From: Pseudomonadota bacterium
Lineage (GTDB): Bacteria > Desulfobacterota > Desulfobacteria > Desulfobacterales > RPRI01
Assembly: GCA_018819005.1 (NCBI GenBank)
Contig: JAHJQU010000307.1
Coordinates: 1-12,298 of the forward strand
DNA: 12,298 nucleotides
Direction of reading: 5' to 3'
Part shown: in pieces, positions 6,247-12,298 of the stretch
Position numbering within the stretch: the first letter of the stretch is position 1
Layout: each line of letters begins with the position of its first letter
The notes under the pieces: model-generated
Told to the model about the DNA's origin: nothing
Seen by the model: the letters and a program-made list of their open reading frames with translations, nothing else
Database searches by the model: none
Translations under genes and position numbers: made by a program

Positions 6247-7404
6247 TCAGGCTGACAGCTCTTCCTTAACGGATATCGCCATTTTAAAGAGCGCCGTCAG
6301 GATTAAAAATCCTGTTGCATAAATTCCTAAAGTTATAACTATCTCCGGTATTGTCGGAACATATTCAATGACATGGTGAAGCGGAGAGGGAACAAATCCC
6401 CCTGAAATCATTCCAAGCCCCTTGTCTATCCATGTACCAAAAAAGACGCAAATGCAGGCGATCGAGAGCACTGCCTCGTTTGTCCGGGTAACAGGATTCA
6501 CAAGGAGAATGATAGATAAAACCATCAAAGCCACCGATGTCCACATCCATGGCACAAGAACGCCATGCCCGTGCAGTCCAACATACAGGTACTTCATATG
6601 ATCCATGTGTTCGGGTATTTTGCTGTAAAATACCACAAAAACCTCACAAAGGAGGAAAAAGACATTAAGGATAATACCGTATGTAACAATCTTGGCGAGA
6701 GTCTGAATCTGCTCTTTTCCAGGATCAAACCTGGTAAGCTTCCTCACAAGAAGGCACAAAAGAATTAAAAAAGAAGGGCCCGCAGCAAAGGCCGAGGCAA
6801 GAAACCGCGGAGCAAGTATTGCAGTAAGCCAGAAACCTCTTCCGGGAAGACCGCAGTACAAAAACGCTGTAACAGTATGAATACTGACCGCCCAGGGTAT
6901 CGAAATATATATAAGTGGTTTAACCCATGCCGGTGGCGCAACGCCATTTCTTTCGGCTTCAAGCACCTGCCAGCCTATCACTATATTTAAGAACAGATAT
7001 CCGTTTAATACAATCATGTCCCAGAAAAGAATCGAGTTGGGAGTCGGATATAAAATCACATTAAAAGCCCGCATCGGCTGACCAAGATCCACGATTATAA
7101 AAAGCAGGCACATTGTAACGGATGCCACAGCCAAAAATTCCCCAAGAATGGTAATTTTCCCAAAGGCTTTATAATTATGGAGATAATAGGGTAAAACGAG
7201 CATCACGGCCGACGCAGCAACCCCGACAAGAAAAGTAAACTGGGCAATATAAAATCCCCATGAAACATCCCTGCTCATACCTGTAATGCCCAGGCCGAAA
7301 CTGAGCTGCCATAAATAGCAGCCGAATCCAACGCCAATAACAGCAAGCAGAGCAGTCATCCATCCATAGTATTTTTTGCTTCCCTTAAGTGCTAATTCCA
7401 GCAT
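6247..7404 (-). CDS. dsrP: DsrP, NrfD-like membrane subunit of DsrMKJOP
   Basis: The integral-membrane quinone-interacting subunit of the Dsr membrane complex, belonging to the NrfD/PsrC family. The 385-aa chain is almost wholly hydrophobic helices, consistent with about ten transmembrane segments. Typical stretches include the SWGFYIAQFTFLVGVAASAVM helix (residues 48-68), DLGQPMRAFNVI, and GRGFWLTAILAPRFLASAF. I chose ATG 7404 because GAGGTGG lies four nt before it, it falls 7 bp after the dsrO stop, and MLELALKGSKKYYGW is the expected DsrP N-terminus. A 14-residue longer reading from 7446 would overlap dsrO and has no such signal. It is the last gene of the operon and is followed by a strong terminator. 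Confidence 0.95.
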   Translation of the reverse strand: MLELALKGSKKYYGWMTALLAVIGVGFGCYLWQLSFGLGITGMSRDVSWGFYIAQFTFLVGVAASAVMLVLPYYLHNYKAFGKITILGEFLAVASVTMCLLFIIVDLGQPMRAFNVILYPTPNSILFWDMIVLNGYLFLNIVIGWQVLEAERNGVAPPAWVKPLIYISIPWAVSIHTVTAFLYCGLPGRGFWLTAILAPRFLASAFAAGPSFLILLCLLVRKLTRFDPGKEQIQTLAKIVTYGIILNVFFLLCEVFVVFYSKIPEHMDHMKYLYVGLHGHGVLVPWMWTSVALMVLSIILLVNPVTRTNEAVLSIACICVFFGTWIDKGLGMISGGFVPSPLHHVIEYVPTIPEIVITLGIYATGFLILTALFKMAISVKEELSA

Positions 7405-7411
7405 AACCACC

Positions 7412-8197
7412 TCATACGATGTAGTAAATGGCCGGCCCTGTACCAAGGGCCACCTTACGGCGAATTGTGTAATTTGATTTCAACAATTTTCTTACTTCAG
7501 ATTCCGGATTTTCCAGATCCCCAAAAGCTATTGCACCGGTAGATGCTTCAACACATGCAGGCATCTTCCCTTCGGCAAGGAGTTCCGTGCAGAAATTGCA
7601 TTTTTCCACAACGCCTTTCATTCTGGTAGGGAATTTTTTGTTTGTCTCTTTTATAAAGGGGCGGGGATCTCTGAAGTTAAAACTTCTTGATCCATAGGGA
7701 CAGGCAGCCATGCAAAACCGGCAACCTATACACCTGTGAAAATCCATTTCAACGATACCGTCTTCCTGTTTAAAAGTTGCCTTCGTCGGACAGGCTCTGA
7801 CGCAGGGCGCATCAGTACAGTGATTGCAGAGGACTAAAAACGGCAATTTTTTTAAACGGTCATTAAGGTATTCATTCTCTAAGTCGGGGAAGGTGTGTTT
7901 AAATTCTTCTTCCCAGATCCATTTTATTTCATGCCGCTTGTTTTCAAAAACAGGCACGTTATGAATCTTATGGCAGGCTTCTATAACAGGTTCCAGATCT
8001 TTCGCCGACTCAAGTTTTCTGGTATCAATAACCATAGCCCATCTTTTGGCAGCAAGGGCGCCTTTTTTTGTTAAAACCTGAGCCTCCTTTTTCCCGCCAT
8101 GTTCAGATACTGCAAAGGCATTCAAAACAGGCTTTGCGCTCAAGCCCAGTGCTGAAATTCCAGCTATTTTCAAGAAGGTTCTTCTGCTGTTTTCCAT
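7412..8197 (-). CDS. dsrO: DsrO, Tat-exported iron-sulfur subunit
   Basis: The periplasmic ferredoxin-like electron-transfer subunit of DsrMKJOP. The twin-arginine signal SRRTFLKIAG is near residues 4-13. Cluster ligands visible (numbered from ATG 8197) are C124/C127/C132/C136, then C156/C159/C162/C166. A third group, C200/C203/C215, ends in ACVEASTGAI, where NrfC-type relatives have a fourth Cys. The region that binds the first cluster in NrfC proteins (after MVIDTRK, about 56-80) keeps only one Cys. ATG 8197 overlaps the dsrJ stop by one base (TGATG), with AAGGAG 8 nt upstream. A GTG one codon earlier (8200) is also possible. Coupled translation with dsrJ is likely. Confidence 0.94.
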   Translation of the reverse strand: MENSRRTFLKIAGISALGLSAKPVLNAFAVSEHGGKKEAQVLTKKGALAAKRWAMVIDTRKLESAKDLEPVIEACHKIHNVPVFENKRHEIKWIWEEEFKHTFPDLENEYLNDRLKKLPFLVLCNHCTDAPCVRACPTKATFKQEDGIVEMDFHRCIGCRFCMAACPYGSRSFNFRDPRPFIKETNKKFPTRMKGVVEKCNFCTELLAEGKMPACVEASTGAIAFGDLENPESEVRKLLKSNYTIRRKVALGTGPAIYYIV

Positions 8198-8604
8198 CAC
8201 TTATTCTCCTTCGGCTTATCAATATGGCAATCCCAGCAGTAAGGATTCACCGATGCATAATTGTGGCATTTATCACAAAAATCGGCCTTATTTGAATGAC
8301 AATCCAAGCATGTGTTGGACAGGCTCATATCAAACTCTTTGTCACTGCTGCTTACATATATTCTTTTTCCATCCCGCACAACCGAACCCCGCCAGTCATT
8401 AAGAATCTGCATGTGCTCAGACTTCATAAATGCCTTGGGTTCTATACATTCCTTTGCAGCCTTTGCCTTCTCGGTCAGGATACGGTCAGGCGCAGGAGCG
8501 GCTTTACCTGAATTATACAGGAAAGGAAATGCCAAAATAACTACAAATAAAATGAGGCCGGTTAAAACTTTTCCTTTATCATATATCTTTTTTTCTTCAG
8601 ACAT
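8197..8604 (-). CDS. dsrJ: DsrJ, periplasmic triheme cytochrome c
   Basis: The triheme c-type cytochrome of DsrMKJOP. It is held by an N-terminal signal/anchor helix (residues 11-30, GKVLTGLILFVVILAFPFLY), leaving the heme domain in the periplasm. Three CxxCH motifs lie at 99-103, 110-114 and 123-127, packed into the last 40 residues. Cys53 (in ECIEP) is in the place of the cysteine that serves as an unusual distal heme ligand in characterised DsrJ proteins, and His64 may be another axial ligand. The 135-aa size fits the family. Its ATG lies 2 bp after the dsrK stop and has GGAG upstream inside dsrK. Its last base overlaps the start of dsrO. Confidence 0.95.
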   Translation of the reverse strand: MSEEKKIYDKGKVLTGLILFVVILAFPFLYNSGKAAPAPDRILTEKAKAAKECIEPKAFMKSEHMQILNDWRGSVVRDGKRIYVSSSDKEFDMSLSNTCLDCHSNKADFCDKCHNYASVNPYCWDCHIDKPKENK

Positions 8605-8606
8605 TT

Positions 8607-10220
8607 TTACTCCTCCATTCCTGGAAGCGGCTCACCGCGCAGATTGGTGGTTCTTTCCATTTCTCCCGGCATGACCAGCGCATTGGCAACCATTTCGGTA
8701 AGACCGGTTACATCTACACCCGGAACCCAGTACTCCATAAGAACTGGAAGAACAGCCCTGTCTATGGCACAAACACAGGCAAGCATGTTTACCCCGTATT
8801 TATCATGAACATACTTAACGGCATTGGCCCTCGGAAGACCGCCGCACATCCTCAGTTCCATATCTTCCCCGGCGTTAAGACCCGATCCGCTTCCGCAACA
8901 AAAAGTCTGTTCTCTTATGGTGTTTCTCGGCATTTCATAAAAATTATTACACACATTCTTTATAACATATCTTGGTTCATCAAAAAGACCCATTCCTCTG
9001 GCGGGGTTACAGGAATCGTGGTAGGTAACTTTCAGATTATCATTCCGGCTTTTATCAATCTTCAGCTTCCCGTGATAAATAAGATCTGCCATAAACTCTG
9101 CGATATGAACCATCTTTGTCGATTTTGCATTCTCAAATTTTGTCCCTGTAATCGGTGAAACCGGTTCCTCAAGAAAATCCGCAGGCCCGTTCATGGTATC
9201 CATGTACTGGTGGATAACCCGCCACATGTGCCCACACTCGCCGCCAAGTATCCACTTGACTCCAAGACGTTTTGCTTCGGCATACATCTTTGAGTTAAGG
9301 CGCTTCATCATCTCATGTGAAGTAAAAAACCCGAAGTTTCCGCCCTCTGATGCATATGTGCTCCATGTAACATTAAGACCCTGCTCCTTCAAGTAATGGA
9401 AGAGCATCAGATAGCCCATGGCGGTGTAGGTGCCCGGATCGGCGAAAACATCGCCGGACGGAGTGACAAACAGGATATCAGCTCCCTTCCTGTTGAAGGA
9501 AGGCTCAACCTTAACACCCGTTTTTTCCTCAATATCATCCACAAAGAATTCAAGCATTTCCTTGAATGCATGGGGTTGAATCCCGAGATGGTTTCCAGTT
9601 CTGTAGCAATTCGCAACAGGCGTTGCAATCCAGTCGATATTCAGCCCAAGCAGGTTAAATATCTCCCTCGCCATTATTGTTATCTCGGCAGTATCAATGC
9701 CGTAAGGACAAAATACCGAGCAGCGCCTGCATTCGGTACACTGAAAGAAATAGTACCACCATTCTTTCAGCACATCCAATGTAAGCTCCCGTGCTCCTGC
9801 AACCTTTCCAAGGATTTTACCGGCTGTCGTAAAATCATTTCTGTAAACCGAGCGGAGAAGTTCAGCCCTTGAAACAGGCATGTTTTTGGGATCGCCAGTT
9901 CCGATAAAGAAATGACATTTATCGGCACACGCTCCACATCTCACACAGATATCCATAAACACTTTAAAAGAACGAAACCTGTCAAGCCTTTCCCTGAAAG
10001 CCTTATGGACTATCTCCTTCCAGTTTTCCGGAAGCTTCCAGTCTTCTTCCAGCGGATTCCAGGGACGCGCATGGGGAAGACCAACATATTCAACACTTTT
10101 AGGGTTTGATGCGTAACAATACATTCCCTTTCTGATCTCAACAGGGACATCCATCCAACCTTTCTGGGAAGGATTATAATCTATTTTTTCTATAAGCTCA
10201 TTCGGTTTTGGATCTGACAT
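8607..10220 (-). CDS. dsrK: DsrK, HdrD-like catalytic Fe-S subunit
   Basis: The cytoplasmic catalytic subunit, related to HdrD of heterodisulfide reductase, thought to reduce the DsrC trisulfide made by sulfite reductase. In its 537 residues, two [4Fe-4S] ferredoxin motifs are seen: C92-x2-C95-x2-C98-x3-C102 and C161-x2-C164-x2-C167-x3-C171. The C-terminal half carries CCG-type cysteines for the noncubane cluster: C329 (GGECGHMWR), C404 (HDSCNPARGMG), C441-C442 (CCGSGSGLN) and C482/C484. All key ligands look intact. AAGGAG, lying in the end of dsrM, precedes ATG 10220, 3 bp after the dsrM stop. It forms the DsrMK core with the upstream membrane gene. Confidence 0.97.
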   Translation of the reverse strand: MSDPKPNELIEKIDYNPSQKGWMDVPVEIRKGMYCYASNPKSVEYVGLPHARPWNPLEEDWKLPENWKEIVHKAFRERLDRFRSFKVFMDICVRCGACADKCHFFIGTGDPKNMPVSRAELLRSVYRNDFTTAGKILGKVAGARELTLDVLKEWWYYFFQCTECRRCSVFCPYGIDTAEITIMAREIFNLLGLNIDWIATPVANCYRTGNHLGIQPHAFKEMLEFFVDDIEEKTGVKVEPSFNRKGADILFVTPSGDVFADPGTYTAMGYLMLFHYLKEQGLNVTWSTYASEGGNFGFFTSHEMMKRLNSKMYAEAKRLGVKWILGGECGHMWRVIHQYMDTMNGPADFLEEPVSPITGTKFENAKSTKMVHIAEFMADLIYHGKLKIDKSRNDNLKVTYHDSCNPARGMGLFDEPRYVIKNVCNNFYEMPRNTIREQTFCCGSGSGLNAGEDMELRMCGGLPRANAVKYVHDKYGVNMLACVCAIDRAVLPVLMEYWVPGVDVTGLTEMVANALVMPGEMERTTNLRGEPLPGMEE

Positions 10221-10223
10221 TAG

Positions 10224-11222
10224 TTACTCCTTTTCAACTGGCAGTCCAGCCTCTATCATTTTTCCCCTGAATTCTTCTTCATACTCTTCATATGTATGTG
10301 TATGGACAGGATAATTCCATGGATTGATGTGTCTGACTGCCCGGGTGTTACCTGGCAGATTCCTCGTAGGACTCATAAAAATACCGCCCAGATGCATCAG
10401 CTTGCTGAAAGGGAAATAGGCCAGCAAAACGCTGACAAAAAAGATGTGAACATAAAAAATTACTCCAATTCCCGGAGGAATTATTGGATGAAAAGAAACA
10501 AGACCCATTGCAAGTTCTTTTGCTCCGGTAACATCGACTTTTGCAAAATGGCGCATCAGTATTCCTGAAAAAGCGATTCCAAAAATCAGAAAAAGAGGAA
10601 AAAAGTCCTGAGAAAGTGAAATATAATTAACCTGGGGTATAATAACTCTTCTTAAAAACAGGTAGAATACAGCTGCCAGAAGCACTATTCCTGAAATAAA
10701 AATTCCCGGCACACCGATCTGGAAAAATCCATCCACTTTCTCAAGTAACTGGACCCAGAAAGGAACCGGTTCAGCAAAAAACCTCAAATGTCTTACAATA
10801 ACCGTCAGGAAGGACCAGTGAAAAGCAAGAGCGCCGAGCCAGAGCCATTTTTCCAAATTAAATGAAATCTTCGGGCCATCGCTCAAGGTGGCTTTTGTAT
10901 TCCTGAATAGAGATCTGAAAAAGACTATCTCAAGGAACATTCTTGCAATAACACCCATAGTTGTATGTGGATTATCCAATTCTTCAGATTTTATCCATGG
11001 AAGTGATTTTTGCTGTCCACAGGTTGATGGAATTCGGAAGGGAACAGGAGAACGTGCCCACCCTATTACACGATTAATAAACCCTATAACGAAAACCAAA
11101 AGGGCCACATAGGGTATTACAATCCCGAATAGAATCTGAAGCCCTGCTGCCTCAACCCCTACATAGGCAAGCAGAAATAAAACAATTACCGCAATGAGTG
11201 AGAACATGTACTTTACATTCAT
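10224..11222 (-). CDS. dsrM: DsrM, NarI-like heme b membrane subunit
   Basis: The membrane diheme cytochrome b subunit that partners DsrK and exchanges electrons with menaquinone. In 332 residues, hydrophobic helices are seen near 5-22, 31-55, 128-149, 171-191, 208-226 and 250-272. Histidines suited to heme b ligation lie in or beside them (H135, H145, H225, H245, H259). The conserved soluble segment DNPHTTMGVIARMFLEIVFF (83-102) is typical of DsrM. GAGG lies 8 nt before ATG 11222. It is the first structural gene of dsrMKJOP. The 102 bp before it contain no clear promoter, so transcription may begin upstream of the RsbRD-like gene. Confidence 0.96.
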   Translation of the reverse strand: MNVKYMFSLIAVIVLFLLAYVGVEAAGLQILFGIVIPYVALLVFVIGFINRVIGWARSPVPFRIPSTCGQQKSLPWIKSEELDNPHTTMGVIARMFLEIVFFRSLFRNTKATLSDGPKISFNLEKWLWLGALAFHWSFLTVIVRHLRFFAEPVPFWVQLLEKVDGFFQIGVPGIFISGIVLLAAVFYLFLRRVIIPQVNYISLSQDFFPLFLIFGIAFSGILMRHFAKVDVTGAKELAMGLVSFHPIIPPGIGVIFYVHIFFVSVLLAYFPFSKLMHLGGIFMSPTRNLPGNTRAVRHINPWNYPVHTHTYEEYEEEFRGKMIEAGLPVEKE

Positions 11223-11261
11223 TTAACATTACCTCGCTCTATGGCTTTAGACGATTTTTAA

Positions 11262-11286
11262 GAGTCATATGAAACCTTTTTGACTC
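11262..11286. repeat. Small inverted repeat between the RsbRD-like gene and dsrM
   Basis: GAGTCA (11262-11267) and TGACTC (11281-11286) form a perfect 6-bp inverted repeat with a 13-nt spacer, about 40 bp before the dsrM start. It could be an operator half-site pair or a weak mRNA stem that sets relative expression of the two cistrons. It may also be chance. Confidence 0.25.
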
Positions 11287-11324
11287 GTTATTCCAAGCCT
11301 TAATTATCAAACATTATTACATTA

Positions 11325-11855
11325 TTAAGATTCCTGTCCACCGCCCGGAATCTCTTTAATTAAACCCGCTCTTTCAAATACTTTATAGGTTCTGTTTTTT
11401 TCTTCATTTGCTTTTAACTGGAAAATTTTTTCCCTGCATTTCATATAGATATCGAAAGCTATCAATCCTATCAAATCAATTTTTTGTTCAAAGTGAGACA
11501 ATTCGGTTATAATCTGACGATCATCAGGTTTTTTATTGATAACGGAGTCTCTGATTATTTTTTTTAAAGAAAAAACAAAGGACGTTGCCTGGGAAGGGGT
11601 GAAGCCCTGAACAGCTCTTATCCTTATAATAGGATCGAGAAATGAATTTATTGTATCATGATTCATTTCACCAAGCAGTTCATCCATAAGCCCCGCGAGG
11701 CCTTTTAGTGTAGTGGCTCCGACAGGATTTGCAAAAGGATCTTTCTGGCTTTTGATAAATCTGGCGGTGTCGGCCGGATAGCTATCAACAACCACACCAA
11801 ACCACTTATCAATAACAGCTGTTTTGTTTTTAGCCAACAGCTCTTCAAAATTCAT
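11325..11855 (-). CDS. RsbRD N-terminal-domain-like protein upstream of dsrM
   Basis: A soluble, mostly helical 176-aa protein that I assign to the RsbRD N-terminal (sensor globin-like) family, based on its opening (NFEELLAKNKTAVIDKWF, residues 2-19), the DPFANPVG turn (39-46) and the IRAVQGFTPSQATSFVFSLK block (79-98). In the RsbR/RsbRD stressosome proteins this domain senses signals ahead of a STAS domain. Here there is no STAS domain, only a short basic tail (145-176). There is one Cys (140) and no membrane segment or DNA-binding motif. Genes of this kind are, as I recall, often next to dsrMKJOP in sulfate reducers. It is 102 bp before dsrM on the same strand. GGGAG is present but 12 nt or more from ATG 11855. 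Regulatory role inferred. Confidence 0.7.
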   Translation of the reverse strand: MNFEELLAKNKTAVIDKWFGVVVDSYPADTARFIKSQKDPFANPVGATTLKGLAGLMDELLGEMNHDTINSFLDPIIRIRAVQGFTPSQATSFVFSLKKIIRDSVINKKPDDRQIITELSHFEQKIDLIGLIAFDIYMKCREKIFQLKANEEKNRTYKVFERAGLIKEIPGGGQES

Positions 11856-11964
11856 ATTTAAGAACCGCTCCCAAATCCTTAAATTATTTGAGGCATAATG
11901 CGACTTAAGCTATAAAATATAAATATTTAGCCATTAGAAATGAATCTTTATATTCGAAGGGAAT

Positions 11965-11993
11965 TCTATAGTCAACTTACAAAATCATGTCAA
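11965..11993 (-). promoter_or_regulatory. Sigma70-like promoter for the RsbRD-like gene and probably dsrMKJOP
   Basis: On the minus strand, a perfect TTGACA (11993-11988) and TATAGA (11970-11965) are separated by 17 bp. Transcription would start near 11958, giving a leader of about 100 nt before ATG 11855. No other strong promoter was seen before dsrM, so this may drive the whole six-gene unit. Confidence 0.6.
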
Positions 11994-12021
11994 GAATAAA
12001 AGAAAAATTATTCTCCGAATT

Positions 12022-12045
12022 CAACTGTTCTTGAAGGAACTGTTG
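12022..12045. promoter_or_regulatory. Imperfect palindrome in the divergent control region (candidate operator)
   Basis: CAACTGTTC (12022-12030) and GAACTGTTG (12037-12045) form 9-bp arms with one mismatched pair around a 6-bp spacer. The same stretch also reads as a direct repeat of AACTGTT with a 15-bp period. It overlaps the -35 of the plus-strand promoter and lies about 30 bp behind the minus-strand -35. A repressor or dual regulator could bind here. The 315-bp gap from 11856 to 12170 otherwise holds only the two promoters and AT-rich leaders. Confidence 0.5.
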
Positions 12046-12071
12046 TAAAGTTGTCCGATTAAAGATATAAA
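12043..12071 (+). promoter_or_regulatory. Sigma70-like promoter for the aconitase gene
   Basis: TTGTAA (12043-12048) and TATAAA (12066-12071) are 17 bp apart. The start point would be near 12078, leaving a leader of about 92 nt. That leader contains AAAGTC-(T)7-GACTTT (12114-12132), which can form a weak 6-bp stem, and then GGAGGAATT ahead of GTG 12171. Confidence 0.5.
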
Positions 12072-12170
12072 AATTTTTTTTACAATAAACGCCCGATTAT
12101 GATGAACTCATGCAAAGTCTTTTTTTGACTTTTTACGAAAGAATCAACTGCAATTTTTTTTGGAGGAATT

Positions 12171-12298
12171 GTGTCTTCTTGTAAAAACAGTTTTAACACG
12201 CAGGCATCTCTTTGCACCGGTAATCAAACTTTCACATATTTCAGTCTCAACAAACTTGCCGGTGCAGGTTTCAGCAATATATTCAGGCTTCCTTTCAG
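12171..12298 (+). CDS. acnA: Aconitate hydratase AcnA-type, N-terminal fragment (cut by window edge)
   Basis: Forty-two codons are visible before the window ends. After a variable leader, the sequence FTYFSLNKLAGAGFSNIFRL (residues 21-40), followed by PF, matches the conserved AcnA start, in which a Tyr-Phe/Tyr-Ser-Leu motif leads to RLP and then the first helix. Aconitase interconverts citrate and isocitrate with a [4Fe-4S] cluster; in complete-oxidising sulfate reducers it serves the citric acid cycle. GTG 12171 follows GGAGGAATT, an excellent Shine-Dalgarno. The catalytic and cluster residues lie outside the window, so a closely related AcnA/IRP-type or 2-methylaconitate-type enzyme cannot be excluded. 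Confidence 0.72.
   Translation, partial: MSSCKNSFNTQASLCTGNQTFTYFSLNKLAGAGFSNIFRLPF

Noticed and set aside
7405..7446. A 14-residue N-terminal extension of DsrP
   Set aside because: It would overlap the dsrO coding end and has no Shine-Dalgarno, whereas ATG 7404 has GAGGTGG directly upstream and the typical DsrP N-terminus.
8312..8674. A 120-codon plus-strand frame opposite dsrJ and the end of dsrK
   Set aside because: DsrJ with its three CxxCH motifs is on the other strand; this frame is a shadow.
9396..9872. A 158-codon plus-strand frame inside dsrK
   Set aside because: It is fully antisense to conserved DsrK sequence and has no domain features; frames of this kind are common opposite GC-richer genes.
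12100..12127. Short upstream frame (nine codons after ATG) in the aconitase leader
   Set aside because: No ribosome binding site is present and the length is within chance for AT-rich DNA.

Overview
The window looks like an origin-proximal piece of a sulfate-reducing bacterium, most likely a Desulfobacterota member related to Desulfobacteraceae. The main reason is a complete dsrMKJOP operon with sulfate-reducer-type subunits, on a moderately AT-rich background with Shine-Dalgarno starts. No taxonomic search was possible, so the genus is not claimed.

Layout. Positions 110-4190 (+) carry yidC, jag and mnmE, part of the block usually found near oriC (rpmH-rnpA-yidD-yidC-jag-mnmE). Directly after the mnmE stop lies a perfect 16-bp parS palindrome, TGTTTCACGTGAAACA. 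The mnmG-rsmG-parA-parB genes that often follow mnmE are absent. Instead there is a two-gene unit (4281-5312, +) with its own candidate promoter: a YkgJ-type cysteine-cluster protein and an unrecognised 113-aa protein. Facing it on the minus strand is a second, divergent cysteine-cluster protein (5390-5908). Upstream of that gene is an apparently broken small ORF with two CxxC pairs (5930-6160), whose 5' end is occupied by a nested inverted repeat.

Positions 6247-11222 (minus) hold dsrM-dsrK-dsrJ-dsrO-dsrP, packed with gaps of 2-7 bp or a 1-bp overlap and closed by a strong intrinsic terminator at 6181-6222. DsrMKJOP is the membrane complex that links the quinone pool and the periplasm to reduction of the DsrC trisulfide made by dissimilatory sulfite reductase. 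dsrAB and dsrC are not in the window. Upstream on the same strand, 102 bp from dsrM, is a 176-aa protein resembling the RsbRD N-terminal domain, a candidate sensory or regulatory partner. Its 5' region has a good sigma70-like promoter. Diverging from it, with a second good promoter and an imperfect palindrome overlapping the -35, is the start of an AcnA-type aconitase cut by the window edge.

I did not find a wholly new multi-gene system. The most unusual items are the parS site beside mnmE, a roughly 45-residue GC-richer insertion in MnmE, the interrupted CxxC ORF with its hairpin, the divergent RsbRD/aconitase control region, and the RsbRD-like gene joined to dsrMKJOP.
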